Assembly (NCBI GenBank): GCA_910578115.1 | Contig: CAJTPO010000005.1 | Location: 1 to 64,000, forward strand | Source of the DNA: an uncultured Lachnospiraceae bacterium | GTDB lineage: Bacteria > Bacillota > Clostridia > Lachnospirales > Lachnospiraceae | DNA: 64,000 nucleotides | Reading direction: 5' to 3' | Shown here: positions 1 through 7,541 of the stretch, one piece after another | Position numbering within the stretch: position 1 is the first letter of the stretch | Layout of the letters: every line of letters begins with the position of its first letter | Notes under the pieces: model-generated | The model's database searches: none | The model's input: only the letters and a program-made list of their open reading frames with translations | Told to the model about the DNA's origin: nothing | Translations under genes and position numbers: made by a program

Positions 1-230
1 GCCGCCACGCTCATAGCCGCGAGGGCAAGGGCTTCCCCCGACGTAGAACACGCTCCGAACAGCCCGAACATCGGTATCCCCAGCTCCTCAAAAAAAACAT
101 CCGACATATTCTCGTCATAATGCTGTCCGCTGTGTATAATACACTGCTCATACCCTTCCCGCTCCAATTCGTGATACAAGGGCGCCAGCTTTATAAATTG
201 TGGTCTGTTCCCTACGATATGTGTTATCAT
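1..230 (-). CDS. wecB: UDP-N-acetylglucosamine 2-epimerase, N-terminal part (cut by window edge)
   Basis: Only the first 76 codons are present; the 3' end lies outside the window. The translation starts MITHIVGNRPQFIKLAP and continues with IIHSGQHYDENMSDVFFEEL, the classic N-terminus of the non-hydrolysing epimerases (WecB/MnaA), including the GxRPQFIK loop and the HSGQHYD motif. The family converts UDP-GlcNAc to UDP-ManNAc in the cytoplasm. The start at 230 has a GGAGGAAAG ribosome site just upstream. It is the last visible gene of the minus-strand polysaccharide locus. UDP-ManNAc is the donor used by TagA-type enzymes, so it may feed the WecG/TagA domain encoded at 18302-20251 (inference). 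Family assignment is firm; substrate specificity is by homology. Confidence 0.88.
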   Translation of the reverse strand, partial: MITHIVGNRPQFIKLAPLYHELEREGYEQCIIHSGQHYDENMSDVFFEELGIPMFGLFGACSTSGEALALAAMSVA

Positions 231-257
231 TCTTTCCTCCATGCCTGAGCAATTTAT

Positions 258-1439
258 TCAACCTTCTCCATCCGTCTTTCCGTCATTACGTGCCGCATTT
301 TCGCCTTCAGCTCCGGTACCATTTCGCTGTGGCATTTCTATATATGTCACCACCGGTTTCATTACTGCTGCCATACTGACATGTTCCTTCGCGTACTCCC
401 TGATTCTGTCGGCCAGTTCTTTCTTGTCGGCCACTATGTGCCTGATCCGCCTGTACAATGCCGCAATCTCTTCCATATTCACCGTACTCCCGTCATTGGG
501 AAATACTTTCGCAAAAGGATAGTCCTCCGGCAGGACATCAATCTCGCATCCCGTGATCAGCGGCATTCCCTTGGCAAGGCATTCTCGGGATTTGAGCGCT
601 CCCAGCTTACCGTAAAATCCCGCCTTGTACATCCCGAAGGATACCAGTGCCAGATCACTGTCATCATACAGCTCGTCCAGTTCTTTCCCCGACATCGTGG
701 GATAGAACTGGACGTATTCCTCCAGATGATATTTTTCCACCAGTTCCTGATACATCGGCTTCTCCGGCCCGTCACCCACCAGCCGCAGCCTGATCTTCAA
801 TTCCGGCGTCTGTCCTCCGTCATAATATTCCCGCATTCCCTCTATAATACGCTCATATCCGTGATGCCGCTGCATAAATGCCACACCGATCATATTGATC
901 TGTCCGTCCTGAAACGCACCCGCAATCTGCGGAACACTGTCCACATTGATCCCGTTAGCCGAACGGATCGTCGGAATCCCGAATATTTCTTTATCGTCCG
1001 TATATGTCACAAATCTGTCCACGTATTTCTTAAGCCGTGGACGGTAAAGAAGCTCCTTTAAATAGAAAGGCCATGCGTTCCACTTCCCGAAATCATCTTT
1101 ATCATAAGGATAGGTAAATAATTCGATCAGGATCCGGCAGTTCGGATACCGTTCTTTCACCTGTTTCCAGAAATGCAGATACTCCCTGTCCGCAACCGTG
1201 CGCCTGACATAGAGAAAATCCGGATCGTCCATCTGCTCAAGCGCCGCCTTATAATCCCGGGTTATCGAAGCAACAGGAAACAGTCCAAGCACCCTCCACG
1301 CCAGTGAGCGGACCGGTGTTTCGACTGCGATCTCCTGCATCTCATAAAATTTGCCCAGTTCCTCCATCTGCATGTCAATTTTCTTACTGACTCCAATAGA
1401 CTGGCGGCCCTGAAAATGGATATAATACCCTTTTTTCAT
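258..1439 (-). CDS. Glycosyltransferase, GT4-like (GT-B fold)
   Basis: A 393-residue cytoplasmic protein without obvious membrane segments. The C-terminal half looks like a GT-B glycosyltransferase: a nucleotide-binding loop LVGDGPE around residues 220-226, then a DSDLALVSFG strand and a SRECLAKGMPLITG segment in the place where family 4 enzymes carry their acceptor/donor glutamates. The canonical EGFGxxxxE motif is not clear, so the sugar donor cannot be guessed. The start ATG overlaps the stop of the acyltransferase gene upstream (ATGA), with GGGAG about nine bases before it, which implies translational coupling. It is one of the last genes of the polysaccharide operon, just before wecB. 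The fold call is good; a GT1-like subfamily is possible. Confidence 0.72.
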   Translation of the reverse strand: MKKGYYIHFQGRQSIGVSKKIDMQMEELGKFYEMQEIAVETPVRSLAWRVLGLFPVASITRDYKAALEQMDDPDFLYVRRTVADREYLHFWKQVKERYPNCRILIELFTYPYDKDDFGKWNAWPFYLKELLYRPRLKKYVDRFVTYTDDKEIFGIPTIRSANGINVDSVPQIAGAFQDGQINMIGVAFMQRHHGYERIIEGMREYYDGGQTPELKIRLRLVGDGPEKPMYQELVEKYHLEEYVQFYPTMSGKELDELYDDSDLALVSFGMYKAGFYGKLGALKSRECLAKGMPLITGCEIDVLPEDYPFAKVFPNDGSTVNMEEIAALYRRIRHIVADKKELADRIREYAKEHVSMAAVMKPVVTYIEMPQRNGTGAEGENAARNDGKTDGEG

Positions 1440-2374
1440 AATAACATACTCCCTTTTTCATTGCAAACACAACGTAATCCGGACAGCTTCTCTTTCAGGT
1501 TCCGCAGGAAATCAGTATGATCGATTGCAAAATTACCGGTCACCGTCTGTCCCTCGGCAACATTCTTCGTCACCACGCTTCCAAGACTCACGCGCGCATG
1601 ATCTCCGATCCGGATCCGGTTGGATACGGTCGCATTCACCCCAATCCAGGCATCCGTGCCGATACAGACATTGCCGGCTATAACGGCCCCCTCGGCAACC
1701 AGCGTCCTCTCTCCGATAACACTGCCGTGTCCGATCTGCACCAAAGCGTCGATTTTCACATCGTCCCCGATATAAGTCGTATCCGTAGGCAAAATCCCCT
1801 TTGCAATATGCGCCAGCGAAAAGATTTCCACCCGGTCACCGATCACCACCCGTCCCAGGTCTTCCATCCCCAGCAGGGAATTCTCCCTGGTTCTCGCAAA
1901 AGTAAATGCCTTGCCACCCAGCACCGCTCCGCCTCGTATCACACAGTCATTTCCAATCTTTACATGATCGTATACAATGACATTGTCTTCTATGACAACC
2001 CTGTCGCCTATTTCAACATTATTTCCCGCGATACTCGCCCTTTCACTGATCACACAGTCCGAACCGATCCGGTTGCCGGCTGCCGGCAGACAGTACTGCG
2101 CATTTCCGCTCAGCCCGTTATGAATGATCTGAAAGCTCTCCCTGGGCGCCTCCGTTACAAATACACCCGTGATCCCCTGCGGCAGCCGGTCCACAAGTTC
2201 CCCGCTGCACAGGACACAGCTTGCATACGGACTCATACGGTCCAAAAATCTGGCATTGCCCATAAACGTCAGAAACGGCACTTCCAGCCTGCCCGTACAG
2301 TACTCCAGCGTCTGAAATTCTCCGTCCCTGACCAGCCTGCCGTCCATCCCCTTCGTCACTTCGGATAAATACAT
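1436..2374 (-). CDS. LpxD-like left-handed beta-helix acyltransferase
   Basis: 312 residues. Residues 1-95 form a small N-terminal domain and residues 100-285 are hexapeptide repeats (runs such as GDRVVIEDNVIVYDHVKIG) that build a left-handed beta-helix. The arrangement resembles UDP-3-O-acyl-glucosamine N-acyltransferase LpxD, and the segment QIGHGSVIGE places a histidine (His216) where LpxD has its catalytic base. Nothing else points to lipid A, and the organism appears Gram-positive, so the likely role is N- or O-acylation of an amino sugar for the surface polysaccharide (inference). It sits between a DUF2304/DPM1-like pair and a glycosyltransferase, with ATGA overlap to the latter. Alternatives are a sugar acetyltransferase of the NeuD/PglD type. 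Length and N-terminal domain favour the LpxD-like group. Confidence 0.7.
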   Translation of the reverse strand: MYLSEVTKGMDGRLVRDGEFQTLEYCTGRLEVPFLTFMGNARFLDRMSPYASCVLCSGELVDRLPQGITGVFVTEAPRESFQIIHNGLSGNAQYCLPAAGNRIGSDCVISERASIAGNNVEIGDRVVIEDNVIVYDHVKIGNDCVIRGGAVLGGKAFTFARTRENSLLGMEDLGRVVIGDRVEIFSLAHIAKGILPTDTTYIGDDVKIDALVQIGHGSVIGERTLVAEGAVIAGNVCIGTDAWIGVNATVSNRIRIGDHARVSLGSVVTKNVAEGQTVTGNFAIDHTDFLRNLKEKLSGLRCVCNEKGSMLL

Positions 2375-2379
2375 CCCCT

Positions 2380-2766
2380 CTACCTGTCCTCTCTCTTTGT
2401 TTCCGTCCCGGCAACTCTGTCTTCCAGCTCCCGCACCTTTTTATCCAGAATACTCATCTCCTGCGTCAGTGTCCTGATCTTACGGTTCTGCCGGGAAGCG
2501 ATGGAAGTCAGGGACAAAAGGATCATGATGACAAATCCGATGGCAAAGATAAACAGGCCGTTCATGTTGCTCTGGATGCCGAATATATGAATGATGGATA
2601 CCAGCAGTTCCGGTACGATCACCAGAATACCCATAACCACCCCCGCCAGAATCCAGAGCAGTGTATATTTTAAGTTCAGTGCTTTCTGCTTTAAGAAATA
2701 GAGAATAATGATAAAATAACATATTACGGCACTGATCAATGTAATTCTAAGTGTAGCAGGTATCAT
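2380..2766 (-). CDS. DUF2304 family membrane protein
   Basis: 128 residues with three hydrophobic segments (about 5-25, 35-58, 68-90) and a charged C-terminal coiled-coil-like tail (RKIRTLTQEMSILDKKVREL). This is the typical DUF2304 layout. The reading frame extends ten codons further upstream, but ATG 2766 is preceded by GGGGGTG at a sensible distance, so it is taken as the start. DUF2304 genes are commonly found directly behind a DPM1-like glycosyltransferase, as here (2803-3540), and are thought to be a membrane partner of that enzyme. That function is not proven. It is in the inner part of the polysaccharide operon, five bases before the LpxD-like gene. Confidence 0.8.
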   Translation of the reverse strand: MIPATLRITLISAVICYFIIILYFLKQKALNLKYTLLWILAGVVMGILVIVPELLVSIIHIFGIQSNMNGLFIFAIGFVIMILLSLTSIASRQNRKIRTLTQEMSILDKKVRELEDRVAGTETKREDR

Positions 2767-2802
2767 ACTTGCACCCCCATATCCATTTAGACACAAACAT
2801 GG

Positions 2803-3540
2803 TCATCTTTTCTTTCTGCCGGCTCTCCGTACCCCATAGCTCATACGGCAGATCAGGATCGCCAGCGTCACTTTCAACATATAATAGATGGATTTCTTAA
2901 AGGTGATGGAACTTGTGCCGCCTTCCCTGGCCCGCATCCGCACCGGTACTTCTTTCACCCTGCCAAGATGCATGATCGCAGATACGATCGCCTCCGGTTC
3001 CGGATAATCCATGGGATAGTCCTTACTGTAAATCTCTATGAACATCCTGTTCACCGCCCGGTACCCGCTGGTCACATCCATGATCCGCCTGCCCGTTGTC
3101 AACAGGATAAGGAAACTTAAGATATTAATGCCTACCCTGCGGCTGAAAGAAGACTGAAATCCTTCCTTTTCCAGAAAACGGGAACCGATCACAACATCCG
3201 CCTCATGATCGAGAATGGGTGCTATCATCTTATCCAGAAAGGCGATATCATGCTGCCCGTCCCCATCCATCTGCACGGCAATATCATAATCATGTTTGCG
3301 GGCATAAATATATCCCGCCTGCACCGCTCCTCCGATTCCCATATTGATCGTCAGATCCAGATAATGAAAGTTTTCTCTGCGGCACAGCCGCAGTGTTTCA
3401 TCCGTAGACCCGTCATTTACGACCAGATAGTCATACTGCGGAGCCTGCTCCATCATATGCTTTACCACGCGCACGATATTTTCGGCCTCATTATAAGCCG
3501 GTATGATGATCAAAATCTTTTCCTTCCGTTCCATTTCCAT
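2803..3540 (-). CDS. GT2 glycosyltransferase, polyprenyl-phosphate sugar synthase (DPM1)-like
   Basis: 245 residues from ATG 3540. N-terminal GT-A domain with IPAYNEAENI (13-22), VNDGSTDET (41-49) and the metal-binding MDGDGQHD (91-98), characteristic of dolichyl/polyprenyl-phosphate mannosyl- or glucosyltransferases. The C-terminus is basic with a short hydrophobic stretch, but there are no clear twin membrane helices. The family transfers a sugar from a nucleotide to a polyprenyl phosphate at the cytoplasmic membrane face. The frame is open for 24 more codons upstream, but those would overlap the preceding gene; ATG 3540 (or 3534, just behind it) follows that gene's stop by a few bases. Pairing with DUF2304 next door supports a lipid-linked sugar donor role, perhaps serving the membrane protein at 3546-5174. 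Confidence 0.82.
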   Translation of the reverse strand: MEMERKEKILIIIPAYNEAENIVRVVKHMMEQAPQYDYLVVNDGSTDETLRLCRRENFHYLDLTINMGIGGAVQAGYIYARKHDYDIAVQMDGDGQHDIAFLDKMIAPILDHEADVVIGSRFLEKEGFQSSFSRRVGINILSFLILLTTGRRIMDVTSGYRAVNRMFIEIYSKDYPMDYPEPEAIVSAIMHLGRVKEVPVRMRAREGGTSSITFKKSIYYMLKVTLAILICRMSYGVRRAGRKKR

Positions 3541-3545
3541 TCCCT

Positions 3546-5174
3546 TTACGCTTTGGCTTTCCCTGCCCGTATCAGATATTTTGCCAACAGAGCAGATAAT
3601 CGGCAGTTCCACAGTTCCCGCAGCAGCACATAATAAGCCGCATAAAAAATCCCGAAATTATATACCAGATAACGCTGCTGTCCAAAAAACACCATGGAAA
3701 TGATCCCGATCATCACCAGATTACTTCCCAGCACAAGCGCCATAAATTCTGCACACCGGTTTGCCGCCTTCCTGTCCGCATAGCCCCATATCATCAGCGC
3801 CAGTGCCGACAGATAAAGGAACAGCGTCACGAGATGGCACAGAAGATAGATCGGTTTGATCTGAAAGAAGACCGTACAGATAAATGCCTGCGGCAGCATC
3901 ATCAGAGTATGATACACAAACCTGCCAAAATGTGCCTTAAGCAGTTCCATACCGATGGTCTGTAAGCTGTTGTTCCAGACTGCATTAAAGTTGTCCGACT
4001 CGTATATCTCGGGCCAGTTTTCCTGAAAATAAACACCGCCCGTGGCCACCGCGGTCTTCCCCACGCTCCCTATGCCGCCCACGATGTCTCTCCACATCCA
4101 CAGCCCCTTCTGCGCATACGCATATCGCTGCCGTTCCTGGTCCACGGCCGCATACAGCGTATCATAAAGCCCGCTTATCATCTGATCCTCAAACAGCTCC
4201 TGGTCTTCCTCCTCCGCTTCATACATCCCTCTGGAAAAGAGAAGCGACGTATACTGGCTGGTAAGGATCGGCCGTCCCAGCGAAGTCATCTTTTCCTGCT
4301 GCTCCCGGATGGCCTGCTCGATCTCCTGCCCTGCTCTCTCCTCTCCGTCTCCCCCCAGCCGAAACTCCTCATAATATTCCGGCTCCTGCACCTTCATGAT
4401 AAACATATTGACTTTCATATTATCAGTGATCAGCCTGTAGTATCCATTGGCCGTCACAGCTACCAGTCCTATACCCGCCAGGCTGATCAGCATACAGCCG
4501 ATGACTCCCGCCAAAAATCCCAGTGTTTTTCTCAAGACCCCTGCAAGCCTGGTACTCTCCCGCCGGCCTTGACCGCTTCTGTGCCAGGTCAGAAAGAGAA
4601 ACAAAATCCCGCATACCCCAAAGAGGATCTGCAGCTGGGAACGGAGCATGGCCAGAAAAAACACCATCATAAAAGAGCCCGCAAGAAATCCGTAGCTTTT
4701 TCTCCAGACCGCACGTAGAAATAAGATCGTGAGCAGATAGAAAAAAGCGTACGCCAGGCCCTCCGTCAGTATCGTCTGCGTGATCATGGCCGTCGGCATT
4801 TCTGTCGTAAAGGAAAGCAGCGACAGGAAAAAGAGCAGATACCCCTCCCAATACCGCAGCCCGAAATGTCCCCTGATCTCCCTGACAAACAGAAGAATAC
4901 AGACGCCTGCAAACACCGCCTGCTCGACAATCACCACCTGCAGATACCGCTCACTGCCGAACAGATACTGATTCAGCAACAGAAAAAGCGGGTAAACCGG
5001 CATGACACCTTCAAAGCGCTCCACCCGCATATAGGATCCGCTGTCATCAAACAGCACGGGAACATCCGATCCAACAAACAGAAATACAAAAAGCGCAAGC
5101 ATAGCCAGGGATACGTAAAACAGCGTATCCGTCTGGCGTCTGTTAAGTTGTGGCATATGCATTCTACTGCCCAT
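3546..5174 (-). CDS. Polytopic membrane protein, possible GT-C-type glycosyltransferase
   Basis: 542 residues with roughly ten to eleven hydrophobic segments and a soluble loop near residues 260-375. An acidic motif, VLFDDSGSYM, lies in the first extracytoplasmic loop just after the first membrane helix, where GT-C enzymes that use polyprenyl-phosphate sugars carry their catalytic Asp. I do not recognise a named family with certainty. Its position directly upstream of a DPM1-like synthase and DUF2304 fits a GT-C enzyme using the lipid-linked sugar made by that pair (inference). A GGAGG site ten bases before ATG 5174 supports the start. The gene is separated from its upstream neighbour by a short repeat element at 5220-5400 that may bring part of a promoter. 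Confidence 0.6.
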   Translation of the reverse strand: MGSRMHMPQLNRRQTDTLFYVSLAMLALFVFLFVGSDVPVLFDDSGSYMRVERFEGVMPVYPLFLLLNQYLFGSERYLQVVIVEQAVFAGVCILLFVREIRGHFGLRYWEGYLLFFLSLLSFTTEMPTAMITQTILTEGLAYAFFYLLTILFLRAVWRKSYGFLAGSFMMVFFLAMLRSQLQILFGVCGILFLFLTWHRSGQGRRESTRLAGVLRKTLGFLAGVIGCMLISLAGIGLVAVTANGYYRLITDNMKVNMFIMKVQEPEYYEEFRLGGDGEERAGQEIEQAIREQQEKMTSLGRPILTSQYTSLLFSRGMYEAEEEDQELFEDQMISGLYDTLYAAVDQERQRYAYAQKGLWMWRDIVGGIGSVGKTAVATGGVYFQENWPEIYESDNFNAVWNNSLQTIGMELLKAHFGRFVYHTLMMLPQAFICTVFFQIKPIYLLCHLVTLFLYLSALALMIWGYADRKAANRCAEFMALVLGSNLVMIGIISMVFFGQQRYLVYNFGIFYAAYYVLLRELWNCRLSALLAKYLIRAGKAKA

Positions 5175-5219
5175 ACCGTAATTTCCTCCGCATTCACTGC
5201 AACATAATCAGAACAAATT

Positions 5220-5400
5220 TATAGTAAACTTACATCATGCTTAACCTGCCGTCGGGCGGGCCGCATGGCCATCCATACTGTGAAAGTCGAAGACTTTCAT
5301 AGTTAACGACATTAAAAATTTCGTTTTCAGCCTTGCAGGAGCTGCCGTGTATGGCTCCTGCAAGAGACGGAAACAGAAATTTGTTATGTCGTTTACTATA
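5220..5400. repeat. MITE-like repeat element, copy 1 (181 bp with terminal inverted repeats)
   Basis: The ends are perfect 10-base inverted repeats, TATAGTAAAC at 5220-5229 and GTTTACTATA at 5391-5400. The left 79 bases (5221-5299) match 47658-47736 with about six mismatches counted by eye. Inside are a perfect stem TGAAAGTC/GACTTTCA (5281-5299) shared with the other copy, and in this copy only a second stem TTGCAGGAGC/GCTCCTGCAA (5333-5363). No convincing coding sequence: the open frame across it shares nothing with known proteins and ignores both ends. Target-site duplication is not clear. It lies between two genes of the polysaccharide operon, so it is probably a recent insertion. A structured non-coding RNA element is the alternative. 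Confidence 0.62.
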
Positions 5401-5423
5401 GTATAACCTGCGATAATTATCAA
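5395..5423 (-). promoter_or_regulatory. Putative promoter formed at the edge of the repeat element
   Basis: On the minus strand TTGATA (5423-5418) and TATAGT (5400-5395) are separated by exactly 17 bases, each one mismatch from the vegetative consensus. The -10 box is the terminal repeat of the element, while the -35 box is flanking DNA. Transcription would run through the element into the membrane-protein gene at 3546-5174. Prediction from sequence only. Confidence 0.45.
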
Positions 5424-5479
5424 CCCTTTTCCCTGATCCGTGTTTCCATCCTGTAACAGTTCAGCCTTCGGCTTCTCTG

Positions 5480-6379
5480 TTACGGAATCTGCCCATACTT
5501 TCTCCTGCAATGATCCCGGATTCCTCTGCCGGTCGCCCATACAAGCCTGCTCTTTCCATGAAGCAGCCACAGAATGCAGCACGCCGTTCTGTTGACGGCA
5601 TAGTAAAGCAGAAAAAGCGGATACCGTGCCCCCAGATGCATACGATTACATAAGAGCCAGTTGCGCGCTATATAGTATGCGCACAGCGGACTGTCCGCTC
5701 CTTTGGAGCTGGCTCCCACCTTATGATACAGTCGCGCCGCCGGACAATAGTAGAGCGCAATTCCCATTTCCCGAAGCCTGAAACTGTACTCGGTATCTTC
5801 ATAGTACAGAAAGAATCTTTCATCAAGCCCTCCTGTCCGCTCGATGACGGCCCGGGGAATCATAAGGCAGCAGCCTGTCCCGAATCCAACCTGCTGTTCC
5901 TGATCAAACTGTCCTCTGTCTTCCTGATCAAGCCCGATATGCCGCACCTTCCTGACAAACGGCGATACGGCTCCTCCAGCCGACCAGAGAACATTCCTGC
6001 GGTCACTGTAGTAAATCTTCGGTACGATCACACTGTCTCTGTGTCTTTCCGCACATGCCATGAGCTGCGCGATCATATCCGCCTCCGCTTCCGTGTCATT
6101 GTTGAGGAGCAGCACATGATCCGCCTCCCATTTCACGGCCCTGCGGATTCCCACATTGTTGGCATGGGAAAATCCATAATTATCATCCAGCAGGACAGTC
6201 TCTATCCTGTCGTCTCCCCCGTAGCGCTCCTCGATGGCCTGCATGGACCCATCCCGGGAAGCATTATCCACGACAATGATCTTCAACAGACAGTCTGCCT
6301 GCTGCCGCAGAAGCGATTCCACGCACGCCGTATTATACCGTAGCCCATTATAATTTACCAAGATCACCGCAATCTTCAT
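5480..6379 (-). CDS. GT2 glycosyltransferase, rhamnosyltransferase-like (WbbL type)
   Basis: 299 residues from ATG 6379. GT-A fold motifs are clear: ILVNYNG at 6-12, VDNASRDGS (37-45), NNDTE (93-97, the DxD-type metal site) and YYEDTEYSFRLR (192-203), the EDxE/D region typical of rhamnosyl- and galactofuranosyltransferases of the WbbL/GlfT kind. A GTG twelve bases upstream (6391) overlaps the preceding stop, but ATG 6379 has the better-spaced GGAGTG site. The family adds a sugar from a nucleotide donor to a lipid-linked acceptor in the cytoplasm. The C-terminal 60 residues are basic and partly hydrophobic, suggesting membrane association. Behind it lies the repeat element at 5220-5400. Rhamnose as substrate is only a guess. 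Confidence 0.82.
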   Translation of the reverse strand: MKIAVILVNYNGLRYNTACVESLLRQQADCLLKIIVVDNASRDGSMQAIEERYGGDDRIETVLLDDNYGFSHANNVGIRRAVKWEADHVLLLNNDTEAEADMIAQLMACAERHRDSVIVPKIYYSDRRNVLWSAGGAVSPFVRKVRHIGLDQEDRGQFDQEQQVGFGTGCCLMIPRAVIERTGGLDERFFLYYEDTEYSFRLREMGIALYYCPAARLYHKVGASSKGADSPLCAYYIARNWLLCNRMHLGARYPLFLLYYAVNRTACCILWLLHGKSRLVWATGRGIRDHCRRKYGQIP

Positions 6380-6387
6380 CCGTGCAC

Positions 6388-7503
6388 TCACTCCTGCATT
6401 ACTCTCGAAAGCAATTCAAAATACTGTCTCGTCAACCTTTTTTGATCATATGCGGAAAAATCCACCTCGCTTATCCTGTCCACCGGACTTGACATCACAC
6501 GAATCCATTCCTGCACATCGTACGGGTCCGACACATAATTGGCCCTGTCCTGCGTCACCTCCGGAATACATGTCCGCTTCGTGGTAATCACCACCGTCCC
6601 AAAGAGCATCGCCTCGATGGGCGGCATCCCGAACCCCTCAAATACACTGGGAAAAAGAAAAGCCCTGCTGTACTTGTAGAGTGCGTTCCGCTCCGCATTA
6701 TCCACAAATCCCGTCAGGGTCACTTCCCCCGTCAGCCCCCTGTCCTCGATCTGCCTTTCAAGCTTCACCCGGCTCTCTCCATTCACCCCCGAGATCAACA
6801 GCCTGCACGGCAGATCGATCTGTTTTACTTTGATCTCCCTCATCACTTCAATCAGCGTATCCAGATTCTTATGCGGAATCAGCTGCGCTACCGTGTAATA
6901 GTACTCTTTATTGCCAATTTGATATTTCTCTTCCAGTTCCGGCAGAGCGGCCGCTTCCTCCGCATCCACCGTGATCGGATTATAAATGGTCGTGATCCTG
7001 TCCGGCTTCACAGGGTACCGGCTCATAATATCTTCCCGCACCCAATCGGATATGGCCACGATATGCCTGGAAAAGTGGACATCCAGCCACCAGCACAACC
7101 GGGAATAGGCAATTTCATGAAACGGATGATACTCCGGATAATGAGCTGCCTGCAGATCGTGGATCACATTCACATAAGCGATGCCGCCGTTGAAAAGAGG
7201 CCTGCAGTAGACCGGAATGAAGCATTTCCGGATATGATGCCTGCGCAGCAGTCTGTTCTGACAAAAAAACTGCCACAGGATACGTCCTGCGATATTGGCA
7301 GATTCCACGTCGGCCACAAGCAGCGAGATCCGCTCATCTTCCGCATAGTGTGCCAGAGACGCCTTATTGTCCTTCGAAACCAGCAGGATAAAATGAAACT
7401 CCTCTTCCAGTTTCAGGAACCCATCCAGTAAATTTCTGATATAAAATTCCGTCCCGCCCACTTGTTTCGGCCTCAGCCATAACAGGTCAATCGCAATCTC
7501 CAT
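6388..7503 (-). CDS. GT4 glycosyltransferase (mannosyl/rhamnosyl type)
   Basis: 371 residues, full length for family 4. Features in order: N-terminal GGTEFYIRNLL (16-26), which marks the glycine-rich donor loop; VNVIHDLQAAHYP (111-123); AISDWVREDI (150-159); AQLIPHKNLD (206-215); and the SVFEGFGMPPIEAM segment (286-299) with the conserved E-x7-E pair (Glu289, Glu297). These are typical of GDP-mannose-dependent mannosyltransferases and related enzymes of O-antigen and capsule loci. It acts in the cytoplasm on a lipid-linked oligosaccharide. Its stop nearly touches the next gene's start region. Donor sugar is not proven. Confidence 0.85.
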   Translation of the reverse strand: MEIAIDLLWLRPKQVGGTEFYIRNLLDGFLKLEEEFHFILLVSKDNKASLAHYAEDERISLLVADVESANIAGRILWQFFCQNRLLRRHHIRKCFIPVYCRPLFNGGIAYVNVIHDLQAAHYPEYHPFHEIAYSRLCWWLDVHFSRHIVAISDWVREDIMSRYPVKPDRITTIYNPITVDAEEAAALPELEEKYQIGNKEYYYTVAQLIPHKNLDTLIEVMREIKVKQIDLPCRLLISGVNGESRVKLERQIEDRGLTGEVTLTGFVDNAERNALYKYSRAFLFPSVFEGFGMPPIEAMLFGTVVITTKRTCIPEVTQDRANYVSDPYDVQEWIRVMSSPVDRISEVDFSAYDQKRLTRQYFELLSRVMQE

Positions 7504-7541
7504 AACCGCACCTCATATCTGCACCCGCCATATCGTCCCGG

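Noticed and set aside
1436..2374. Lipid A biosynthesis as role of the LpxD-like gene
   Set aside because: The rest of the window points to a Gram-positive spore former and no other lipid A gene is present.
5241..5582. Minus-strand frame of 113 codons across the repeat element
   Set aside because: It runs through both the repeat and the 3' end of the glycosyltransferase gene, has no ribosome site and no match to any family I know.
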